Part shown: in pieces, positions 27,531-37,689 of the stretch
Layout: each line of letters opens with the position of its first letter
Position numbering within the stretch: the first letter of the stretch is position 1
Source of the DNA: Emiliania huxleyi CCMP1516
Taxonomy: Eukaryota > Haptophyta > Isochrysidales > Noelaerhabdaceae
NCBI RefSeq assembly: GCF_000372725.1
Contig: NW_005201102.1
Location: 11,072-67,030 of the forward strand
Length of the DNA: 55,959 nucleotides
Reading direction: 5' to 3'
Notes under the pieces: model-generated
The model's input: the letters and a program-made list of their open reading frames with translations, nothing else
What the model was told of the DNA's origin: nothing
Database searches by the model: none
Position numbers and translations under genes: made by a program

Positions 27531-28790
27531 ATGGTCATTTGGCGCTGGCTTGATGCGCTCGTTTGTGTGACATCCTTCTGCGCCTTCCATTGGACCGGGG
27601 ACTGGTTTTTGGGGCTTGCACCCCCCCTTCTTCTCATCGTTTTCGCCAACTGGCAGGGCGGCGCGCGGCAATTTACGACATGGTTCGAGAGCGCAGCATT
27701 CACCGTGTTGGACGTGGTCATCTGGACGGTTGAGCACGTGCTGTCTCCGTTTCAAGAGCCACCGATCGTCGTCCAGAGGGCACGCTACGAGCAGCAGCGG
27801 GAGCGTGAGCAGCAGCGGCGGCGGGAGAAGGCGGCGGCAGAGGCGGCAGAGCGCGATCGTCAGAGACGTGAGCGGCGGGAGAAGGCGGCGGCAGAGGCGG
27901 CAGAGCGCGAGCGTCAGAAACGCGAGCGGCGGCGGCGGAGGAAGGCGGCGGAGCCGCCGAGGCGGCCGACCGGAGGAGGTGAGATGGCGGCGGTGGCAGA
28001 GGAGGAGCTGTTGAGTGAGGCGGCGAGGGCAGCTGCAGGTGGGGCTGTGGCGAGGGCGGCGGAGGAGGCGGAGGCACGTGAGGCGGAAGAGAGAGAGGTG
28101 GTAGCGGCACGGGAGTCGGCAGCGCGAGCGGCGGCGGCGGCGGAGGCGGAGCGGGCGGCGGAGGCCGCGGCCGCCGCCACTGCCGCGGCGGCCGAGATGC
28201 GAAAGCATGGCTCGGCGGTTGCGGAGGCGAGCGCGCTGCGCGCGCTGCAGGCGCTCACGAGCAGCACCTCGCTCGAGGAGCGGCGCGCGGCGGCGGCGGC
28301 GGCGGCGTCGCACGCGTCGGCCCTGCCTGCCCTCGTGGGGGAGATTGAAAAGGCGGAGCGAGCCGCGGCCGAGGCGACCGACCGGTTCGTCTCGACCGAG
28401 GAGCCGGTCATGAATACTCCGACCGATGGCGCAGATGAGCAGGCGGAGGCGGCGGCGGTTGCGGCAGAGGCCCCTCCCTCTTCTCGCCCGGCAAGGTCCG
28501 CCACGGCGGCCGCGGCGGCCGACGCGGGAGCACCGGCCCCCACGCACGGCGCGCCCCCGCCGCCCCACGCCCTCGTCTCGCTCGCAGACGCTAGCTTCGA
28601 CACGGGCCGGCCGCCGGAGTCCACGATGGGCGGCGAGACGACGTGCATAATTTGCTTCACCGACCCGAAGTCTCACATAGCGACGCCGTGTGGCCATGTG
28701 TGCTCTTGCAGGCGGTGTTCCGCAAAGATGGAGCGGTGTCCTGTCTGTCGCGCGCCAGTGGAGAGGTGGTTCCAGGTGCATGTCGCGTGA
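27531..28790 (+). CDS. membrane-anchored RING-finger protein (probable E3 ubiquitin ligase)
   Basis: 419 aa, ATG at 27531 (the frame opens one codon earlier with GTG). Residues about 1-75 carry two hydrophobic stretches (LDALVCVTSFCAFHW; FLGLAPPLLLIVFANW), so it is probably membrane-tethered. Residues about 85-300 are an Ala/Glu/Arg-rich coiled coil with tandem EKAAAEAAER repeats. Residues 372-411 form a C3HC4 RING: CIICF, ATPCGHVC, CRRC and CPVCRAPV. The C-terminal RING is of the type seen in MUL1/IAP-like E3 ligases (single His in CGH). The repeats at DNA level (GGAGAAGGCGGCGGCAGAGG twice) show recent expansion. Intron-less. Confidence 0.88.
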   Translation: MVIWRWLDALVCVTSFCAFHWTGDWFLGLAPPLLLIVFANWQGGARQFTTWFESAAFTVLDVVIWTVEHVLSPFQEPPIVVQRARYEQQREREQQRRREKAAAEAAERDRQRRERREKAAAEAAERERQKRERRRRRKAAEPPRRPTGGGEMAAVAEEELLSEAARAAAGGAVARAAEEAEAREAEEREVVAARESAARAAAAAEAERAAEAAAAATAAAAEMRKHGSAVAEASALRALQALTSSTSLEERRAAAAAAASHASALPALVGEIEKAERAAAEATDRFVSTEEPVMNTPTDGADEQAEAAAVAAEAPPSSRPARSATAAAAADAGAPAPTHGAPPPPHALVSLADASFDTGRPPESTMGGETTCIICFTDPKSHIATPCGHVCSCRRCSAKMERCPVCRAPVERWFQVHVA

Positions 28791-28864
28791 GAGGGTGTAC
28801 GTATTTCGATGCGGTGGAGTATAAAAACAAGTGGCAAGTGCGAGGGGAACACGAGAAGACGAGA

Positions 28865-30256
28865 TCACGTGGCCTCAGCGCTGGCAGGAGGCAGAGGCTG
28901 CGCCAACGCCACTGGCAGCGCTGCCGTCCGCTCGACTGCCGTCGCGTCAGCCTCCGCCAGAGTCCCAGCCGAGGCAAGGTCTCGCAGATACGCCGACATC
29001 TCTGCGGCGCGAACCATGCAGCAGTACACGCCGAGAACGCGCAGCGCCGCCGGCCCGGCGTCCGCGCACGTGAAGACGGCGTCGGACGCCACCGCCACGT
29101 TGAGGTCCTCTGCCACCGCCCGGATCGCGGTGGAGAGGACGCACGACTCTGTCCAGCAGCCCGCCAGCAGGAGCGTGTCGACGCCGTGCGCGTCGAGCTC
29201 TGCACGCAGCACGGAGCGCCTGCGGGACACGTCCGGGCACGCGTCGCGGACACGCCCACAGGACAGGACACCCGCCCGCGGCTCGGAAGTGCCCGTCTCG
29301 CCGCCTCGCCGCGAAGGCGTCGAAGGCGTGCGAGTCGATGACGCGCGACCTCTCGGCGGCGGTCCGAGGAGCAAGCTGCGGCCAGGGCGGCGGTGGGAGC
29401 TGAGGCGAGGGCGAGGCGGCGGAGGCAAAAGCGAGGAGAGGCCAGGTCGAGGGATTGTCCCCATGCAAACAGCGGGGCTGGGAGGGCTACCCGTTCGCAT
29501 CTCCACATCCCGTGAGTGCCGGCAGGAGCTGGCGCGGCGCTCGAAGGCGCTCAATGGCGAGAGTGGCGCCCAAAGGCCGCGCGCTGCGGCGTGTGGCGTG
29601 GCGGTGAGCAGCGGGGCGAGCAAGCCTCGTGCATGATGGCGCGTCCCTTGTCCGATGCGAGGTAGAGCGGGTTGTCGTGCGACGCGACGCCCCATGGGCC
29701 AAAGTACTCGTCGAGGGCGCCGTAGTGCGCGTCGGTGGGCGAGGTGCGGCACCAGCGGGACCAGAGGACGACGACGCCTGCAGGCGGGCTTCAGACGGGG
29801 TCCAGACAAGGCTCCCAGTCATCGCCGGTGCGACCAGAGAGAAACGGCGCCGGCGGCTCGCGCCGCAGCGACGAGATCGCAGAGGCGAGAGAGGACGCGT
29901 GGCGGCATGAGCGAGCGGTACTCCTCCTGCGCGTCGTCAATCAGCAGCGCCACGCGCCTCGGCCTGTCGCCGAGACGCCAAGAGCACGAGAAGTGGAGCC
30001 GTCTCTCTCGGCAGCCAGCGCGGCTGATCCGAAGATTCTCCATGCGGTCGAGCGAGTCCCGCCGGCACGCTGGCGACGCGAATGGCCGGCTGTAGATCAC
30101 CATTGGCCGAGGATAGAGAGCGCCGCCCTCGCCGAGACAAGGCTCGGCGACGAGGCGCTCCTGCTCGCTCCCGGGAAGGAGCGCACCGAGGCAGCACTCG
30201 TCCAAAAAGTCCAGGAGGTCGTGCTTGGCGAGGCGCAGCGACGCGGCGAGATGCAT
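28865..30256 (-). CDS. isochorismatase-family cysteine hydrolase
   Basis: Four exons: 30256-29851, 29777-29626, 29375-about 29305, 29219-28865; about 327 aa. Exon 1 has RVALLIDDAQEEYRSL with the expected early Asp. Exon 2 has GVVVLWSRWCRTSPTDAHYG. Exon 3 has VIDSHAFDAFAA. Exon 4 has VDTLLLAGCWTESCVLSTA, the nucleophile loop with the catalytic Cys before V.STA. Family members hydrolyse amides or vinyl ethers (nicotinamidase, isochorismatase, ureidoacrylate hydrolase); the substrate here is not evident. The first 100 residues before the fold are unusual. ATG 30256 is the first Met in frame; an upstream frame opens only with GTG. Introns 29778-29850 (GC-AG) and 29376-29625 (GC-AG) start with copies of the next exon. 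The end of exon 3 has two workable donors. It is divergent from the kinase at 30.76 kb, with an AT-rich stretch near 30370-30410 between them. Confidence 0.8.
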
Positions 30257-30759
30257 GACGTCGGCGAGCCACGCCGTAGGCGACGAAAAGCGGAGAAGGC
30301 GATAGTTGGAATAAAGAAATTCAGGGGCCAACGAAACTCCCTCGCACAACACTGGGCACGGGACTGGCGCGTTGGAGTAAAGAATATAGTTGGCCGAATA
30401 AAAGAATTTTCAGTGTATGTTGCTCTTACGTACATTCCCGGAGGAGGACTGCTGACAGGGTTTGCGATGAGGAGCGATTTTAAGGCTGGGTTGTGAGGTT
30501 CGATGATTTGTGAGTTTCTGTACATTCCCATTCCGGGGAACGAAGGAGGGGAACGAGCGAATGAGTTTCATGTACAGTTGTCGCTTCTCGTCTCGGTTCG
30601 AGGCCGAGCACACTCAAAAGCACTGAGGTGCTCCCAGCGCACGCCAGGCCGCCCCTAGTCCACCAAAAATCGACCTCTCGCCCCTCTTGCGGCAGGCCAA
30701 GCGCTGTCCGCGAGCGTGGAGCCGCTGGAGCCACCCGCCACCGAGCGAGAGCGCTCTCG

Positions 30760-33084
30760 ATGTTTGGCGCACGCTCTTCAAACACCTATTTGGAGCCGCC
30801 GGTGCTCACATTTCTCCAGCATGAGCGCGGTAGCACGTGCATAAATCTCTCGAGCGCGGGGCAGCACCAAAAGTATGCAAAGGCCGTGTCTCAAGCACGC
30901 TCGGCCGTCAACGCCCACAGCTCGACTTTCCCTCCGGGCACATTTGCTGAGGTCAACGCCGTGCGCCGCCGCTGCGACGAGATGCTCGTCAGCGTGAAAA
31001 ACGAGCTCGCCCTCGGCCTCGCCCAGCTCGACGCCTCCGCCTCCGAGGGAGGTCAGCCCACGGAAGCCGCCCTCGCCGCGCTCGAGCGGGCGTCGCGCTC
31101 TGCGGCGGAGGCCTTCTACAGGGCCTTCGGCGAGTACAACTCGGTGGTCAAGCAGGCGCTCGAGGAGTGCCACGCCTCCTCGTCGGCCTCGACGAGGCCC
31201 GACTGGCAGGCCATGCGCTGCTTCGACCTGCTCAAGAACTGCCTCGGCGAGATGCGGGCCTGGCTGTGCGGCGCCCTCGCACTGCCCAGAGCGGGGCTGG
31301 AGGGGCTCCCCGCGCGCGCCACCACCGACCTGCTCTTCAGCTTGCGCGAGCAGCGGGCGCGGACAGAGGAGCTGCGAGCCCTCGCCCCGCCCCGCATGCT
31401 CGAGCTCCTCGGCGCTGCCGTCGAGATGGACCCGGAGCTGCGCTCGCTGCTCGCAAAGCTCGAGGAGTCGCTCGACGTGTGCACCGTCCGCAAGGCGGGC
31501 CTCATCCCGCCGCGCCTGTGGCGGCTCATCACGTCGCACATCGCAAAGATCGAGCAGCTGCAGGTCATGCTGCACAACTACGCCTCCTCGCCCAGCTCGC
31601 CGCGCAGCTCGCCGCCGCACTCCTGGCAGGGCTCGCCGACGCCCCCCCGCCGGGCTCACGCCTCGTCACCGCCAGCTGCCTGCCAGACGACCCCGACCAC
31701 CCAAGGTGCGGGCGGCACCGCGGCGCTGTCGCAGGAGGATGTCGCGGGCGCTGCCCTGGCCCTCCTCGGGGGCGTGCGTGGAGACGGCTTGCTGCAGGAG
31801 GACCTGCACGCGCTCTCGGGCGACCAGATCAAGGAGCTCCTCCTGCTGCGGCTCGGCGACTCGGAGGGTGCGCGGGCGTGCTCGCCCTCGGGGCGCCCCC
31901 AGGCTCCCGAGCTCGCGAAGCGCGGGCGCGCGCCCGCGCTGGTGGCGGCGGGCGACGCCACGGGCGCGTGCGGAGGCTCCCTGTCGAGCTCCGAGCCGCA
32001 GGTGACTCGCGCCGCCCTCGACGACCTCGTCTTCCGCGGCCGGCTGGGGAGCGGCTTGGGCGGCTCCACCTACCTCGCCGAGTGGCGGGGGGAGGTGGTG
32101 GCGGCCAAGGTTGCCAGCGGGCGAGAGGACGCCTGCGCGAGCTGGAACGTCGAGGTCGGCATGCTGGCGGGGCTTTCGCAGCCAGGCCACCCCAACGTGG
32201 TCCGGCTCCTCGGCGCGGTGGAGGAGCGGCTCACGCGCTGCGTCATCCTCGAGTACTGCGACGGCGGCGACCTGCAGCAGGCGCTGCAGCGGCCGACGCC
32301 GCGCCGCTTCTTCTTCCGCGTCGCCTCGGGCGTCGCCACCGGCCTCACCTTCCTGCACGCCAACGGAGTGATGCACCGCGACCTCAAGTCGCCAAACGTG
32401 CTGCTGCACGGCGAGCACGGCGTCAAGATCGCCGACTTCGGCCTCGCCGCCGACGTGCAGCCGACAGGCTTGACCCGCACTCACTGCTTGGGGCGCGAGG
32501 TGCTCACGCCAGAGACAGGCGCGCGCGGTGGACGGCGAGAGGGCGCTTCCCGCAACGGTACGCACATCCACCCCCCCGTCCCCGATCCTGCACCTGCAGG
32601 CAGCTACCGCTGGATGGCGCCCGAGATCGTGATGCACGAGGCCTACTCCAAGAGCGCGGACGTCTTTTCGTACGCCATGATCCTCTTCGAGCTCATCACA
32701 CACACCGTCCCCTTCTCCGACCGCTCGGCGCTGCAGGCCGCCGTCTCTATCGGCCTGCAGGGAAAGCGGCCCCGCCTCCCCGCTGGCACGCCCACGCTGC
32801 TTCGCGACCTCGTCGAGAGCTGCTGGGCCGAGGACATCGCCAGCCGCCCGCGTGCGCTGCACCTCGAGTCGCAGGTGGCTTCGCTCGAGTCGACCCTCTC
32901 CCCCTCCGACCGCGAGTGGCTCGAGTGCCCGCTCGGCAATCCGGTCCTCAAGGAGGAGCCGCCGCCGCCCAACGACAACAGCGGAGCGCCGCTCGCCGTG
33001 GCGGAGCGGCGCCGGCGGCGCTCGCACCAGCTCGGAGTGTGCTCGGGCGGCATCATGGCCAGCAACCAGGGCAGTGAATCGTAG
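30760..33084 (+). CDS. TKL-type protein kinase with N-terminal helical domain
   Basis: ATG at 30760 (MFGARSSNTYLEPPVL); 774 aa if unspliced. Residues about 20-270 are helical with no family I recognise (AFYRAFGEYNSVVKQALEE, CFDLLKNCLGEMRAWLCGAL); the size and place recall the helical adaptor regions of plant and algal TKL/MLKL-like kinases. A Pro/Ser linker follows. Kinase domain from about 425: GSGLGGSTY glycine loop, VVAAKVA lysine, ILEYCDGGDL hinge, HRDLKSPNVLL catalytic loop, KIADFGLA, YRWMAPEI and DVFSYAMILFEL. All key residues are present, so activity is expected. Between TRTH and SYRWMAPE a 114-nt stretch (32486-32599, GC..AG) interrupts the activation loop. It keeps the frame but looks like an intron, which would leave 736 aa. 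Confidence 0.88.
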   Translation: MFGARSSNTYLEPPVLTFLQHERGSTCINLSSAGQHQKYAKAVSQARSAVNAHSSTFPPGTFAEVNAVRRRCDEMLVSVKNELALGLAQLDASASEGGQPTEAALAALERASRSAAEAFYRAFGEYNSVVKQALEECHASSSASTRPDWQAMRCFDLLKNCLGEMRAWLCGALALPRAGLEGLPARATTDLLFSLREQRARTEELRALAPPRMLELLGAAVEMDPELRSLLAKLEESLDVCTVRKAGLIPPRLWRLITSHIAKIEQLQVMLHNYASSPSSPRSSPPHSWQGSPTPPRRAHASSPPAACQTTPTTQGAGGTAALSQEDVAGAALALLGGVRGDGLLQEDLHALSGDQIKELLLLRLGDSEGARACSPSGRPQAPELAKRGRAPALVAAGDATGACGGSLSSSEPQVTRAALDDLVFRGRLGSGLGGSTYLAEWRGEVVAAKVASGREDACASWNVEVGMLAGLSQPGHPNVVRLLGAVEERLTRCVILEYCDGGDLQQALQRPTPRRFFFRVASGVATGLTFLHANGVMHRDLKSPNVLLHGEHGVKIADFGLAADVQPTGLTRTHCLGREVLTPETGARGGRREGASRNGTHIHPPVPDPAPAGSYRWMAPEIVMHEAYSKSADVFSYAMILFELITHTVPFSDRSALQAAVSIGLQGKRPRLPAGTPTLLRDLVESCWAEDIASRPRALHLESQVASLESTLSPSDREWLECPLGNPVLKEEPPPPNDNSGAPLAVAERRRRRSHQLGVCSGGIMASNQGSES

Positions 33085-34680
33085 CTTCGCCCCCCTCGTC
33101 GATCGATACGATCCCGTCTTCGCTGTCGAGCCAGGAGGAGATGGTTACGCTCACGGCGGAGCTGGGGGCTCTCCGGGAGGTTGCCCTGGCCAGCAGCAGC
33201 ACGTAGGAGCGAGGCGTCAGGCGAGCGCGCTGGAGCTCCGGCTCTGGATTCCTTGGAGGCGGCGCTGGCTCCTCCCCCCGCCCCCCCTCCCCTCGAGCGC
33301 CGCGGCGATTGCACTCTGTTGCCACACAAATCTGCGGGCAGCTCTAGGCCCCGGTTGATTCTCTCCCTTGCCCGGCCCGGGTCTCGGGTCGGTCGGTTGA
33401 ACCGAGCACTCTCGATGCCCACTGTACACTTTGTTCGGCTTCGGCGCTGTCCTCTCTCCGGAGAGAAGCAGTCAATTTAGCAGAGAGGCCCTTACCGAGT
33501 TGGTGTCCAGTCCGAGCCAGACTGTTCTTCACCTTTCTACCTAACCTAACACGTAGAGGTTGGCCGGTTGCGAGGTGTCGATGTGAGTTCTTCGTTGTGC
33601 GGGCATGTGTGTGAGCACACAGTCCTCAGAGACAAATAGTTAGGGTGCCCACAGGGCCCAAAAAAAGAAAGGAAAAAAGAAATGGGCGCACCCCGATCGC
33701 AGCACTTCGTGTTGGCGAGTCGAGAAATTGAGAGTGTGACTAGGAGGGTGTGACGCGGGGTATTCTCAAAGGTATACCCTTGGAATGGCCGGATCCAGCC
33801 TTAACAGTACGAGATCGCGCGCGCTTCGCGCGCTGCACCGCCTGTTCTCCGCGGCTGTGTGACGACGCGTGCCGTGTACCAGCAGACTTGGGCGCGCGCG
33901 GCGCGACGGCGCCCGCGAGGGAAGGCGCGGGTGCAGCGGCCGCCGGCGGTCGTACCGCTCGCCGGCCAGCGCAGCAGCGGCCAGCGCAGCGGCCGCCGGC
34001 GCAGCAGCCAGAGCAGCCGGTGCGCGCCTTGCGAGGCGAGTACTGCCGCCCGGCAGCCTTGAGAGGCGGCCAGGCGGCAGTACTCGTTCGAGCTTTGCGA
34101 GCTGTGCGCGCGCCGAGGCGCGCGCGGCGCGCGCCCGCCCGGCTGCCAGTAGGAGGCGGCGCAATATGGCCTATAGTACAGCCCTTGAGGAGGAGGAAGA
34201 GGCTGGCTGGCAGTGCTGTATGCCGCCGAGGGGCAGTTTTGGGGTGCTGTCCCCATCCCAGGGGGCTGCAGAAGGCGTCCGCAACCGGGACAACCCGGGA
34301 CAACCCGCCCCCCCAGCCGAGGCCGGTCGAAGCCCACTTGGGCACAGCCATGAGGAGTCCTCTTGGTGCTCCTGGCGGCCGTTCAAAGGTCGGGCGCGCG
34401 CCAATGGGGGGGCGGGGGGGGTCTTGCTTGCTCCACACCGAGCGCCATCGGTCCGGACCGGCGTGCCCACCGAGGGTCGGCTTGCACAAGGTCTGAGCCG
34501 CGGGCGCTCGGCGCCAAGTGCAGTGTCACGCTCGCACGCGAAGGGGACACAATGGGAAAAACTCGTTTCCTATTCACTCGGTCCCCCAACGGGAGAGGCC
34601 TCGCTCCTATTGGAACACACTCCAACATCAGATTTGCCTCGTGCGTCCCTTTTTGAGCCGGAAAGCTATTTTCTTTTGGG
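33085..34680. other. intergenic, no supportable gene
   Basis: Overlapping open frames occur on both strands, but all are Arg/Ala/Pro-rich shadows. A hairpin is present at about 34037-34090: CGAGTACTGCCGCC and GGCGGCAGTACTCG are exact inverse complements. Ala/Gly-like GCAGCGGCC repeats lie at 33960-34015. Confidence 0.5.
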
Positions 34681-34684
34681 TCCC

Positions 34685-35011
34685 GACCCACCTCCTCGCG
34701 TTCTTCTCGGCGTCATGTCCAACCCCGTCAAGCCTTCAATGCGCGCCCAGCAGCGCAAGTGGGCCGGCCACTTCCAGCACGCAGCCAACGTGGACGTGCG
34801 GTTTGTGCTGGGCACCACCTTTTTCAACAACACGCAGCGGCCTCCGCCCGAGTGGGACGAGCTCAAGGCGGAGGAGAAGGAGCACAAGGACATCATCTTT
34901 GTCGAGGGCCGCGAGAAGCTGCCGCACATCGGCGTCGTCACGGAGAAGAGCGCGTCGTTCTGGCTCTGGGGCCAAAAACCCGGCGACGACGGCGCTCTGG
35001 ATGGGGCGTGA
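34685..35011 (+). CDS. GT31-like galactosyltransferase, N-terminal fragment
   Basis: The frame reads PPPRVLLGVMSNPVKPSMRA, QQRKWAGHF, VDVRFVLGTTF, EEKEHKDIIFVEG and ends soon after. This is the opening of beta-1,3-galactosyltransferases (LLxGI.S....RR.A.R.TW, RFVLG, E...H.DI). The DxD metal site and the rest of the catalytic domain are absent before the stop at 35011. Either the gene continues after an unseen intron or this is a broken copy. An in-frame ATG at 34715 lies inside the motif and is unlikely to be the true start. Downstream (35060-35155) are CCCGAGATCG repeats. Confidence 0.55.
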   Translation, partial: DPPPRVLLGVMSNPVKPSMRAQQRKWAGHFQHAANVDVRFVLGTTFFNNTQRPPPEWDELKAEEKEHKDIIFVEGREKLPHIGVVTEKSASFWLWGQKPGDDGALDGA

Positions 35012-35059
35012 CCTCCTGCCTCCAACCTCCTTCCTTTTTTGAGCAGGTGTGCCGCCGCG

Positions 35060-35155
35060 CGAGCGACGCTCCGAGATCGCCCGAGATAGCGCGGCGCGGC
35101 CCCGAGATCGCCCGAGATTGCGCGAGATCGCCCGAGATCGCGCGGCGCGGCCCGA
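35060..35155. repeat. CCCGAGATCG tandem repeat
   Basis: Irregular units CCCGAGATCG / CCCGAGATAG / GCGCGAGATCG separated by CGCGGCGCGG. Same core as the 10-bp array at 230 and the arrays in DDB1 introns, so it may lie in an intron of the GT31-like gene. Confidence 0.75.
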
Positions 35156-35412
35156 GGCGAGGTGGATGGGTTGGGAGCAAGGGGGCGGAAGTGATCAGTG
35201 CGGTTGATCGGTCAGTCGGGGCGCGTGAGCCGGACTTGTGAGCCGGACGGCTTTCATTTCTCTCTGCGTTGTTGAGCCAGGACTCAACATAAGTAAGTAA
35301 GATACTCGTTCTGTTGCCATCCCAAACTGTCACTCCCCTCTCTCCCGGCCGGGGTGGGGCGCGCGCGGGGGCGGCGGGTGTGCGGCGGGTGTGCGGGATG
35401 TGTGTGGGACGG
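35155..35412 (+). promoter_or_regulatory. conserved upstream block 2 (shared with 27.34 kb)
   Basis: GGTGGATGGGTTGGGAGCAA is followed, after a 150-nt unique stretch, by CTCCCGGCCGGGGTGGGGCG, CGCGCGGGGGCGGCGGGTGT and GCGGGATGTGTGTGGGACGG. It ends about 70 nt before the EEP gene start, the same placement as in front of the RING gene. GCGGGTGTGCG is duplicated once here. Confidence 0.55.
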
Positions 35413-35483
35413 AGAGAGCGATGTGCTTGTGTCCGCCTTGCGTTTGTTTTCACATCGAAGGAGTCAGAAAAGAATGCGATATC

Positions 35484-37285
35484 ATGCCGCCAGCCGACCC
35501 GTGTGGCTCGGAGGCACGCCTGGGGCAGCTCTGGACGGCAGCGGAGGCGTGGGGAGGCGTGCAGCCGTCTATCGCCGCCTGCCCCACGGCGCCGCGCCAG
35601 GCGGGTCGAGGCAAACGCGAACAACACATGCACTACGCCAGCGCCTTGCGCGCCCCAGAAGACAAATCACTGCCGCCGCCGCCGTCGGCGTGGCTCGACA
35701 CGCGTCCAGCAGCCAGAGTGGCTCCGGCTCTGCTGAATAGAGCGTTGCGCCCAAGCGCCGACACGGACAGTCGATCCCTGCGCCTTGAGGTTCGTTCGTT
35801 CTTCTCGCAGCACTGCTCCAAGGGCTTTGGCGAATGCCCACACACCGCACGCGCTAAACAAGGCCTCTCGAAAGACTTCGAGCTGGCTGGAGCAGTGGCG
35901 CTGCTGCACGCGCGGCGCGGCTTCGCAACGTGCTTGCAGGGCACGAGGCCTTTCCACGTTGAGCGCTTCCCGGACGGGTCGTGGATCATCGGCACGGCAG
36001 CAGAAGCGCCGCGGCAGGAGGAAGAGCCTGCGGCACTGCCGCGATCGGACGAAGAGGCTGCCACGGCAGGGGCGCTCTCGCCGGAGAGTGAAGCAGAGCG
36101 GAAGGAGCAACGCAAGGCGAGGCGCGCCGCAGCTCGCCAGAAGCGAGACCAGAGGATGATCTTCAATCAGCAGGGCGTGGCCGTTGTGCTTAGCCCCTCG
36201 GCGCACGAGGCGTGGCTCACCGCCGGCGAAGAACGGCATCACGACCTTGGCGCGAGAGTGCTGGCTCTGCGGCTCGCCGTGGTGGACTCCTTGACCGGCT
36301 CGCGTCTCGGTGTCTTCCTCGTCTCGGCGCAGGCGCCCTCCTCCAAGGACCCCCACACCGAGGAGTGGGACGCGTTCTACGCCGCGCTCGCCACGGCCAT
36401 CTCTCGCAAGCAGCCGGGAGATGTGCTGGTGCTCGGCGCCTCGGCGAACGCCGCCGTCGGCACCAGCTCCACGCAGGAGCGGGAAGCGGCCGCGCGAGAG
36501 GCGAAATGCAGCCGAGATATGGCCGAGATGTGGCCGAGAGGCGCCGGGGAGAAGATGCTCTTGAAGGCTGTGTAGCGTAGCGTAGGTCACTCCTCTGACA
36601 GCGCGCGCTCGCAGCCCTTGCCCGCAACCACCCCTGTGACGGCAGCCCCATGCCCGCAACCACCCCTGTGACGGCAGCCCCATGCCCGCAACCACCCCTG
36701 TGACGGCAGCCCCATGTGCACAGGAACGGCGAGAGGCGGCCGTGGCAAGACTCGTCGCGAAATACGGCGACGACGCGCGCGTTGAGCTCGAGCCGCCCGA
36801 GCCGTCCGGACCGTCCCTAGATCTCGCGGCAACTCTCGACTCGCAGCCCACCAACTTCCCGCCTCTGCCCTCTGCGCCGACGAGATGCGTCGGCCCGTTT
36901 GGCATCGACTACATTAGCCCTTCTGGCCGTCGTCTGCTGGGCTTCATGGACACCCACGAGGTCCGGCCGCGCGTTGCGTGCCTCAGCGCCCCAGCCTGGC
37001 CCCTCGCCTCACGCGCCTGCTATCTCCGTCACTCGTACGATTGTCGTTCCCCTGCAGCTGGCGTCGCTCGCCACTTTCTACCCCAAGAAGCACTACGCCA
37101 CCTGGATCGACCCACGTTCGTCCAACGGGCACATGAACGACCACATCCTGATCTCGCGTGTGGATCTGGCGCGGTTCTCCGATTGCGGCTCCCGTCCCTG
37201 CATGCTGTTCGAAAGCGACCACCATTTGGTCGGTTGCAAGTTGCGCGTCACGGAACTCGGCGCGGGTGAGGCAGCCGAAGTATAG
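35484..37285 (+). CDS. endonuclease/exonuclease/phosphatase (EEP) protein, LINE-endonuclease type
   Basis: Three exons: 35484-36476, 36724-36960, 37058-37285; 485 aa; ATG at 35484. The core reads GVAVVLSPSAHEAW, DLGARVLALRLAV, LGVFLVSAQAPSS, EWDAFYAALATAI, PGDVLVLGASANAAVG, VGPFGIDYISPSG, GRRLLGFMDTHELASLATFY, ATWIDPRS, NDHILISR and SDHHLVGCKL. This is the order of LINE-type apurinic-like endonucleases. The usual GDFN is GASAN here, so one metal ligand is lost, while the ND-H and SDHH parts remain. No reverse transcriptase follows, so this is a domesticated gene or a truncated retroelement. Intron 1 (247 nt) begins GAGCGG, starts as a copy of exon 2, and holds a GCCGAGAT cluster and a ~30-bp repeat. 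Intron 2 is GT-AG, 97 nt. Confidence 0.8.
36612..36722. repeat. ~31-bp tandem repeat in EEP intron 1
   Basis: About three and a half copies of CCCGCAACCACCCCTGTGAC + GGCAGCCCCATG. It lies directly before the acceptor at 36723. Confidence 0.92.
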
Positions 37286-37299
37286 GTGTGTAGCCGATG

Positions 37300-37689
37300 C
37301 ATTTTTCGCTGCTTTTTTACCAGGGGCCGGCGTCCATGTGTAATCCGTAATCCGCTAAACGGCGCTAAAGGAAATCTGTCAGTGGCTGCACTAGACGCCC
37401 CCATAGTGCACTGAGGCGCGCGGCGCGGGCGGATGACTACAGACTAGGGGAGAAAAAGCGGAGATCCTAGCTCGCTGGGAGACGTGCGCAACCTAAAGTT
37501 GGGAATAGGGGAGAAGTGTCAGTGTGAGGGGAGGGCGTACGCCGGCGTTTTTGCCTTTGAAAACTCAACCGTTTTTTTTGGGCACGGGGCTGGCGCGGCG
37601 GACCGGTTCCTGGGCGACTTTGCGATTCTGAGGTCTTTCGCGCCTACCGTATTTATTCTTCACACCACTCCCAGGTAGAGGTACCAGGG
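37300..37689. other. convergent intergenic stretch, nothing coding
   Basis: Lies between the 3' ends of the EEP gene (+) and the SET/MYND gene (-). It is AT-richer than the flanks, with short T-runs (GTTTTTTTTGGG at 37570) that could serve as 3'-end signals. No gene or RNA seen. Confidence 0.5.

Noticed and set aside
31167..33077. 636-aa second plus-strand frame across the kinase
   Set aside because: Ala/Arg/Pro-rich shadow frame; the kinase motifs are all in the other frame.
33740..34489. Overlapping 249-aa and 248-aa frames on both strands
   Set aside because: Both are low-complexity and lack any motif; neither has a sensible start context or splice partner.
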